A stretch of DNA of 10,495 bases from the NCBI GenBank assembly GCA_937968025.1, contig CALBSL010000057.1:1-10495 (forward strand). Direction: 5' to 3'. Below are positions 6,294 to 10,495 of the stretch, piece after piece. The notes below the pieces were generated by a model that searched no databases, had not been told where the DNA came from, and worked only from the letters and a program-made list of their open reading frames with translations. The translations under genes and the position numbers were made by a program. Source of the DNA: an uncultured bacterium (GTDB lineage: Bacteria > Patescibacteriota > Patescibacteriia > 2-12-FULL-60-25). Position 1 is the first letter of the stretch. The number at the start of each line of letters is the position of its first letter.

Positions 6294-7559
6294 TTAGTAC
6301 GCGTCGTACTGACGCATGGTGACTTGGCCCTCGATCTGTTTGACGGATTCGATGACCACCGACACCACGATGAGTACCGACGTACCTCCAAGGGCGAGCA
6401 CCTGCGTCCCCGTAATCGCTTGCGCGACGAGTGGGAGCACGGCGATCACGCCAAGGAAGAGCGCTCCTCCAAGCGTAATCCGTTCGATCACCTCCCCCAA
6501 ATAGGCGGCGGTCGCTTGCCCTGGACGAATGCCCGGGACAAACGCTCCCTGCTTCTGCAGATTTTCCGCAATCTTTTCCGGTTGGAACACGATTGAGGTG
6601 TAGAAGTAGGTAAAGCCAACGGTCAGAAGGAGATAGAGCGTTCCGTAAATACGTTGATCTTGAAGGGTAGCAATCACCCAGCGAGCCCCGTCAGCAATCC
6701 ACGTCGTCTTCGCCGCAATCAAGAACTGGGCGATGAGCGTTGGGAAGAGCAGAAGCGAGATCGCGAAGATGATCGGGATCACCCCCACCATGTTCACACG
6801 GAGAGGCAGCGATGAAGCGGCGCTCCCCCCACGAACCTGGCGTGCATACTGAACCGGGATATTGCGCTGACCTTCGGTAATGAAGACAATACCGAGAATC
6901 ATCGCGACAGCCGCGGCTCCGTACAAAATGAGCGGCAACCAGTTTCCTGACGTGTTGAAGGTCGCTGTAAATTGCGAGAGCTGCGAAGGAAGGTCAGCCA
7001 AGATACCGGCGGCGATCAAGATCGACATGCCGTTTCCGACTTTCTTTTCCTGGATCAACTCACCCAACCAGACCACAAACATCGTTCCCGCCGTGAGCGT
7101 TGCAATAATCGTGAGAAGATGAAACGGATCACGATTCGTCAGAATAGGCACGGCCGACTGGCGCATAATCGCGATCAAGCCAAAGGATTGGATGATAGCG
7201 AGCGGCACCGTGAGCAAGCGTGTCCACTGGTTGATGCGACGACGACCCGCTTCCCCATCTTTCTGAATCTCTTCGACCTTTGGGAAGATCATGCCGAGAA
7301 GCTGAATGATGATCGAGGCGGTGATGTAGGGCGCAACCCCCATCGCCACAATGCTGAAGTTGCGAATGGTGCCTCCTGCAAACAGGTTGAGCAACCCGAG
7401 CGCTCGGTTGCCTTCAATGAAGGCTTGGAGCGCGACGAGATCGATTCCAGGGAGCGGAATGTTGGCCGCTAGCCGGAACACGATGATCAACGCGAGTGTG
7501 AAGAGCAATCCATTGCGCACTTCTTTCACCTGCCATGCGTTTTTGAGCTTATCCCACAT
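6294..7559 (-). CDS. secY: Preprotein translocase subunit SecY
   Basis: SecY is the membrane channel through which unfolded proteins are exported or inserted, working with SecE, SecG and SecA. The 421-residue product has about ten hydrophobic spans (roughly residues 15-32, 68-92, 111-131, 148-167, 177-194, 207-228, 257-280, 304-325, 361-382, 387-405). Family motifs are clear: RLAANIPLPGID, GLLNLFAGG, GVAPYITASIIIQLL, GEAGRRRINQWTRLLT, NIPVQYARQVRGG and the loop PEKIAENLQKQGAFVPGIRPG. It ends QYDAY, close to the usual SecY tail. Start ATG at 7559 (MWDKLKNAW), with no Shine-Dalgarno. It closes the spc block here: adk, map and infA, which often follow secY, are not present. A hairpin directly follows the TAA. 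Confidence 0.98.
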   Translation of the reverse strand: MWDKLKNAWQVKEVRNGLLFTLALIIVFRLAANIPLPGIDLVALQAFIEGNRALGLLNLFAGGTIRNFSIVAMGVAPYITASIIIQLLGMIFPKVEEIQKDGEAGRRRINQWTRLLTVPLAIIQSFGLIAIMRQSAVPILTNRDPFHLLTIIATLTAGTMFVVWLGELIQEKKVGNGMSILIAAGILADLPSQLSQFTATFNTSGNWLPLILYGAAAVAMILGIVFITEGQRNIPVQYARQVRGGSAASSLPLRVNMVGVIPIIFAISLLLFPTLIAQFLIAAKTTWIADGARWVIATLQDQRIYGTLYLLLTVGFTYFYTSIVFQPEKIAENLQKQGAFVPGIRPGQATAAYLGEVIERITLGGALFLGVIAVLPLVAQAITGTQVLALGGTSVLIVVSVVIESVKQIEGQVTMRQYDAY

Positions 7560-7590
7560 AGTATAGACGTTCGTACGTCACCTACGGGAA

Positions 7591-8052
7591 TTAAGACGCC
7601 TTTTTTGGCTTGCGACCGGCGACTTTGCCGCCTGCCTTTTCGATGGCTGCCTTGGCGCCGGCCGTCACGAGCACCCCACGAACCGTGAGCTTCTTCGTGA
7701 GACCTTCGTTGCCAACGATTTTGACCGAACGATCCGTGCGGAGCACGAGACCTGCACGGCGGAGCGTGTCTTGAGAGACAAGCGTACCGTCAGCAAGGAC
7801 TTCGAGCTGAGCGAGCGTGATCGTGCGAGCCTTGTCGTAGCGGCTCTGGAACCCGCGGTTCTTTGGGAAGGAGAGCAACATCTGCTTCAACCCCTTGAGG
7901 CGAAGCTTGTTGCGACCACCCGAACGCGAGCGCTGACCCTTGGTTCCACGGCCAGCCGTCTTGCCGCGACCAGACCCGTTTCCGCGACCGACGCGGAACG
8001 ACTTGGTGCGAGAGCCTTCCGTAGCGGAAAGCGTGTGCAATGCGATGGACAT
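7591..8052 (-). CDS. rplO: 50S ribosomal protein L15 (uL15)
   Basis: L15 is a late-assembly protein of the large subunit with a long basic N-terminal extension that threads through rRNA. The 153-residue product matches the family. Residues about 21-48 form the Gly/Arg-rich signature (GRGNGSGRGKTAGRGTKGQ). The segment FPKNRGF corresponds to the PKRGF motif, and the C-terminal KLTVRGVLVTAGAKAAIEKAGG is the typical closing fold. The start at 8052 (MSIALHTL) is 3 nt after the rpsE stop. The L30 gene that commonly separates rpsE and rplO in bacteria is absent; there is no room for it. The secY start is 31 nt beyond its stop. Confidence 0.96.
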   Translation of the reverse strand: MSIALHTLSATEGSRTKSFRVGRGNGSGRGKTAGRGTKGQRSRSGGRNKLRLKGLKQMLLSFPKNRGFQSRYDKARTITLAQLEVLADGTLVSQDTLRRAGLVLRTDRSVKIVGNEGLTKKLTVRGVLVTAGAKAAIEKAGGKVAGRKPKKAS

Positions 8053-8055
8053 AGA

Positions 8056-8757
8056 TTAGGATTCTGCGCGAGGAGCTTCCTTCTGGTTCTCAGCCTTCTT
8101 CATCGGGAGACGAAGCTGCTTGAGAGCGAGCATGGTTGCTTTCACGTTATTGGTTTTGTTACTGGAGCCAAGCATCTTCGAAACGATGTTCTGGACGCCG
8201 GCGAGTTCGAGCACCGGACGGATCGCTCCACCGGCCTTCACTCCAGTACCCTTAGGTGCTGGCTTGAGAAGGACCACAGCGGCGCGATACTTAGCGGTGA
8301 TCTCGTGTGGGATCGTTCCGTCGATCATAGGAACCGTGATGAGGGCCTTGCGAGCCTGTGCGGTGGACTTTGCCGTTGCACCAGCAACGTCAACGCCCTT
8401 CGCCTGGCCAAAGCCGACACGGCCCTTCTGGTTGCCGATCACCGAGAGAACACGGAAGCGCATGCGCTTACCACCCTTGGTCACACGCGTCACGCGAGCG
8501 ACTTCGAGGTTCTTCTCTGTGTAATCTGCTTCGGCTGGGACGTCGCCATCACGACGTGGACCGCGGCGATCACCGCCGCGACCACCCTGACCACGACCAC
8601 CCTGACCGCCACGTCCACCCATGCCTCCACGACCCATTCCACCACGACCGCCCATGCCACGAGGACCGTTAAAACGGTTGCCCTGTGGAGCGCTGGTCTG
8701 AGGAGCGGCTGGCTTCGCATCCGTAGATGGAGCTGCTTGAGGATTCATTTCAGACAT
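8056..8757 (-). CDS. rpsE: 30S ribosomal protein S5 (uS5) with RGG-rich N-terminal extension
   Basis: S5 shapes the mRNA entry channel and affects decoding fidelity. Residues about 79-215 are a normal S5: KNLEVARVTRVTKGGKRMRF is the RNA-binding N-domain, followed by GNQKGRVGFGQAKG and the C-domain with PKGTGVKAGGAIRPVLELAG and GSSNKTNNVKAT. The protein is 233 residues, against about 165 in typical bacteria. The excess is mainly N-terminal: residues 1-27 are rich in Ala, Pro and Gln, and residues 28-72 are a Gly/Arg/Met low-complexity stretch with repeated GGRGG and MGRGG units. A short charged tail ends the protein. The start at 8757 lies 3 nt after the rplR stop; the next Met is residue 4. 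The tail is in frame, with no sign of a frameshift, so it looks genuine. Confidence 0.95.
   Translation of the reverse strand: MSEMNPQAAPSTDAKPAAPQTSAPQGNRFNGPRGMGGRGGMGRGGMGGRGGQGGRGQGGRGGDRRGPRRDGDVPAEADYTEKNLEVARVTRVTKGGKRMRFRVLSVIGNQKGRVGFGQAKGVDVAGATAKSTAQARKALITVPMIDGTIPHEITAKYRAAVVLLKPAPKGTGVKAGGAIRPVLELAGVQNIVSKMLGSSNKTNNVKATMLALKQLRLPMKKAENQKEAPRAES
8542..8676 (-). repeat. RGG/GGM low-complexity tract inside rpsE
   Basis: Residues 28-72 of S5 are almost entirely Gly, Arg and Met with a few Gln and Asp. Several GGRGG, GRGGMG and GGRGQ units follow one another. At DNA level this is a run of imperfect short repeats on a CCACC/CCACGACC theme (plus strand). It is coding and in frame. The composition resembles RGG-type RNA-binding tails; that role is inferred. 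Confidence 0.85.
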
Positions 8758-8760
8758 AGG

Positions 8761-9105
8761 TTAGAACTGAAGGCCGCCTTCGCGAGCACCTTCGGCGACT
8801 GCGCGAACACGTCCATGATATTGCTTATCCCGACGATCGAAGACGACCGCGGAAATGCCCTTTGCCTTTGCACGCTCAGCGATGAGCTTGCCGACGGCGG
8901 TAGCCTTTTCGAGCTTCGTCCCCTTGAGATCCTTGTCCGATGCGGACGCGATCGTTTTACCAGACGTATCATCGATCACCTGAACCGAGATATGCTTCAA
9001 GCTGCGCACCACCGCGAGGCGTGGGCGTGCAGCCGTTCCGGAAATCTTGGCGCGAACGCGCAAGACGCGGCGGAACGCATTCGACATGCGAGAGAAAGTA
9101 GACAT
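8761..9105 (-). CDS. rplR: 50S ribosomal protein L18 (uL18)
   Basis: L18 binds 5S rRNA together with L5. The 114-residue product fits the usual 110-120. Recognisable parts are the basic N-terminus with [19 protein letters not shown], the HISVQVIDD strand, and the C-terminal [28 protein letters not shown], whose FDR...[14 protein letters not shown] pattern is diagnostic. Start at the first ATG (9105); an alternative Met at residue 7 is possible and I cannot exclude it. The TAA stop is only 3 nt before the rpsE start. No Shine-Dalgarno is seen. Confidence 0.96.
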   Translation of the reverse strand: MSTFSRMSNAFRRVLRVRAKISGTAARPRLAVVRSLKHISVQVIDDTSGKTIASASDKDLKGTKLEKATAVGKLIAERAKAKGISAVVFDRRDKQYHGRVRAVAEGAREGGLQF

Positions 9106-9113
9106 ATCAGTGG

Positions 9114-9656
9114 TTACTTGGCGGTCTTACCAGCCTTGCGGCGGATGACTTCGTCCGTGTACTTCACCCCCTTGCCCTTGTAAGGCTCAGGTGGTCGGAT
9201 GCGGCGAATACGCGCAGCCGTTTCTCCCACGAGGTACTTATCAATACCCGTGAGCGTAAGGATCTGCTTGTCGACCTTCGCTTCCATTCCTTCAGGAAGA
9301 ACGAATGGTACGCGGTGTGAGAACCCGAGGTCCATCATCACCGTTCGGCCTTCAAGCGCCACCTTGTATCCAACTCCCACGAACTCGAGAGACTTTTCGA
9401 ATGGCTTCTGCACGCCTTCGACGGCGTTCTGCAAAAGCTGACGGAAGAGCCCCCAGAGAGCGCGTTCGCTCACGTTGTTTTCGTGCTTAACGGAAACAAC
9501 GAGGGCGCGTGGATCTGCCTCAGACGTGACCGAGACATCGTCCGCGAGGCGAACGACGAGCGTTCCCTTTGGACCTTTGACGGTCACAAGCCCTTGGTCA
9601 ACCGTGGCATCGACGCCAGCAGGAAGCAGGACAGGCTTTTTCCCAATACGAGACAT
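9114..9656 (-). CDS. rplF: 50S ribosomal protein L6 (uL6)
   Basis: L6 lies near the factor-binding region of the large subunit. The product is 180 residues, close to the usual 177-180. It opens with [15 protein letters not shown], the standard L6 start, has the two-domain repeat typical of the family, and ends with the signature [12 protein letters not shown] followed by RRKAGKTAK. The start at 9656 was chosen over an in-frame ATG 17 codons upstream (9707), which would lie inside rpsH and add non-family residues. The gap from the rpsH stop is one nucleotide (TAA-T-ATG) and to rplR 8 nt. No Shine-Dalgarno is evident. Confidence 0.97.
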   Translation of the reverse strand: MSRIGKKPVLLPAGVDATVDQGLVTVKGPKGTLVVRLADDVSVTSEADPRALVVSVKHENNVSERALWGLFRQLLQNAVEGVQKPFEKSLEFVGVGYKVALEGRTVMMDLGFSHRVPFVLPEGMEAKVDKQILTLTGIDKYLVGETAARIRRIRPPEPYKGKGVKYTDEVIRRKAGKTAK

Positions 9657-9657
9657 A

Positions 9658-10050
9658 TTAGTAGATTTCAGCGACGACTTCCCCACCGAGTTTACGGCGG
9701 CGAGCATCTTTATGAGTCATCAATCCGACCGAGGTCGAAACGATGAGGATACCTTGACCGGAAAGAACCGGTGCAAGGTCGGACGACTTGCTATACACAC
9801 GTCGACCTGGAGTTGAAATGCGACGAATCGAGCGAATCATCGGCACTTTCCCCTGATATTTGAGCGTGACGATCAGCGTTTTCTTAGCGCCGTCGGCCTG
9901 CTCTTCGACACGGTCCAGGAACCCCTCGCGCACGAGGATGTCCGCGACCGCGCGTTTCATCTTGGACCCTGGAACTGAGACCGTCTCATGATGAGCGGCG
10001 GCACCGTTCCGGATGCGGGTCAAGAAGTCCGCCATTGGATCTGTGAACAT
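9658..10050 (-). CDS. rpsH: 30S ribosomal protein S8 (uS8)
   Basis: S8 binds the central domain of 16S rRNA during small-subunit assembly and, in some bacteria, represses its own operon. The 130-residue product has the usual length. The N-terminus MFTDPMADFLTRIRNG is the classic S8 opening. The C-terminal half shows RRISTPGRRVYSKSSDL, then GQGILIVSTSVGLMTHKDAR and a final GGEVVAEIY, all standard S8 motifs. The ATG at 10050 is preferred over the internal Met at residue 6 because family members normally start a few residues before the DPxADxLTRIRN block. The TAA stop is followed by a single base and then the rplF ATG, so translation of the two is probably coupled. No Shine-Dalgarno precedes the start. 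Confidence 0.97.
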   Translation of the reverse strand: MFTDPMADFLTRIRNGAAAHHETVSVPGSKMKRAVADILVREGFLDRVEEQADGAKKTLIVTLKYQGKVPMIRSIRRISTPGRRVYSKSSDLAPVLSGQGILIVSTSVGLMTHKDARRRKLGGEVVAEIY

Positions 10051-10061
10051 ACGTGAGAGAA

Positions 10062-10247
10062 TTACCAGCTGGACTTGGTGACGCCAGGGATCTCACCCCG
10101 GTTCGCGAGTTCGCGGAAGCAGATACGGCAGAGCTTGAAGAAGCGGATATAGCCGTGCTTACGACCGCAGCGCCAGCAGCGATTGACCTGACGCGTCGAG
10201 AATTTCGGCGCGCGGTTGGACTTGGCGATTTGATTCTGCGTTGCCAT
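10062..10247 (-). CDS. rpsN: 30S ribosomal protein S14, zinc-binding type (uS14, type Z)
   Basis: S14 is a small-subunit head protein that contacts 16S rRNA. The product is 61 residues, the usual size of the short zinc form. Two CxxC pairs are visible, C24/C27 (RCWRCG) and C40/C43 (LCRICF), which form the zinc site. The ending [11 protein letters not shown] is diagnostic of S14. I chose the ATG at 10247 (MATQNQIAK) rather than an in-frame ATG 20 codons upstream, because the upstream one would overlap L5 and exceed the family length. It sits 10 nt after the rplE stop and 11 nt before the rpsH start. No Shine-Dalgarno is seen; the spacer is pyrimidine-rich (TTCTCTCCCT). No second, zinc-free S14 copy is visible here. 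Confidence 0.96.
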   Translation of the reverse strand: MATQNQIAKSNRAPKFSTRQVNRCWRCGRKHGYIRFFKLCRICFRELANRGEIPGVTKSSW

Positions 10248-10257
10248 AGGGAGAGAA

Positions 10258-10464
10258 TTAGGCGTTGTGGAATGGGAAGCCGAGGCTCGAGAGCAACAGC
10301 TTGCCAACCTTTTTAGAGCCGGCCGTCGTGGCCACCGTCACCTGGAGCCCGTGGAGACGCTCGACTTCGTCGGTGCGAATTTCTGGGAAAGCGATGTGTT
10401 CACGGAAGCCGAATGAGGCGTTGCCCTGCGCATCGATCACACGATCCGACACGCCGCGGAAGTC
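10258..10464 (-). CDS. rplE: 50S ribosomal protein L5 (uL5), C-terminal part
   Basis: L5 binds 5S rRNA in the central protuberance of the large subunit. Only the last 68 residues and the TAA stop are present; the 5' end is lost at the adapter junction. The fragment contains the typical L5 C-terminal pattern: DFRGVS, then [12 protein letters not shown], then a VTVATTAGS segment, and the ending [10 protein letters not shown]. This matches the well-known L5 tail (family pattern D-F-R-G-[LV], FPEI, TTA, LLxxLGFPF). The rpsN start lies 10 nt beyond its stop, the usual spc-operon order. Full-length L5 is about 180 residues, so roughly 60 percent is missing. The five residues upstream of DFRG in a naive translation come from adapter. 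Identification is firm; the gene is truncated by assembly, not by mutation. Confidence 0.95.
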   Translation of the reverse strand, partial: DFRGVSDRVIDAQGNASFGFREHIAFPEIRTDEVERLHGLQVTVATTAGSKKVGKLLLSSLGFPFHNA

Positions 10465-10495
10465 AGATCGGAAGAGCACACGTCTGAACTCCAGT
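10465..10495 (+). other. Illumina Read 2 (P7-side) adapter (artefact)
   Basis: Not genomic. The sequence begins AGATCGGAAGAGCACACG and continues as the TruSeq Read 2 adapter to the end of the window. The last genomic base is about 10464. On the minus strand the adapter supplies a false GTG start at 10479 for the truncated L5 reading frame, so any L5 model beginning MLFRS is a chimera. Confidence 0.98.

Noticed and set aside
8542..8676. Short repeats resembling a CRISPR or tandem satellite array
   Set aside because: The repeats are irregular, 9-15 nt, without unique spacers, and encode the in-frame RGG tail of S5.
7771..9183. Long plus-strand open frame of 470 codons
   Set aside because: It lies antisense to rplO, rpsE and rplR, which are certain genes. 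Its translation is low-complexity (Thr/Ala/His runs opposite the S5 repeats) and shows no domain.
3009..10464. Alternative genetic code with TGA as glycine (as in Gracilibacteria/Absconditabacteria)
   Set aside because: No gene ends in TGA (ten TAA, one TAG), which prompted the check. However, no in-frame TGA occurs in any gene and all glycines use GGN, so the standard bacterial code is sufficient.

Overview
This is a metagenome-style contig of about 10.4 kb with untrimmed Illumina adapter at both ends (bases 1-48 and 10465-10495). Every credible gene is on the minus strand, so the biological reading direction is from high to low coordinates. The gene set points to a member of the Patescibacteria / Candidate Phyla Radiation (CPR). 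The spc ribosomal block runs L5-S14-S8-L6-L18-S5-L15-SecY with no L30 gene between S5 and L15, a loss known to be general in CPR. S14 is the short zinc-binding form. A sigma factor is paired with a DUF5667-like membrane protein, and a very large secreted protein carries N-terminal repeats of a kind I associate with Parcubacteria. The phylum-level call is fairly firm; the class-level call is an inference. The standard bacterial code fits: all genes are full length with no in-frame TGA.

Layout in transcription order. (1) 10464-6294: the 3' end of rplE, then rpsN, rpsH, rplF, rplR, rpsE, rplO and secY, tightly packed with gaps of 1 to 31 nt. A hairpin follows directly after the secY stop. S5 has an unusual N-terminal tail rich in RGG repeats. 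(2) 6178-4979: a GT4-type glycosyltransferase in its own unit, with a TTGACA/TAGGAT promoter-like sequence, the only clear Shine-Dalgarno in the window, and a hairpin plus U-tract terminator whose loop contains the stop codon. (3) 4842-3009: an ECF-type sigma factor whose stop overlaps the start of a DUF5667-like single-pass membrane protein, a probable sigma / anti-sigma-like regulatory pair. (4) 3008-2768: a leader of about 240 nt with two strong inverted repeats. (5) 2767-49: a secreted, modular surface protein of at least 906 residues, cut off by the adapter.

How the parts may work together (inference): the ribosomal block and SecY make and export proteins; the glycosyltransferase probably acts on cell-surface or exopolysaccharide sugars; the sigma/DUF5667 pair may sense the envelope and could control the neighbouring surface protein. 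There are no RNA genes, mobile elements, CRISPR arrays or believable plus-strand genes.
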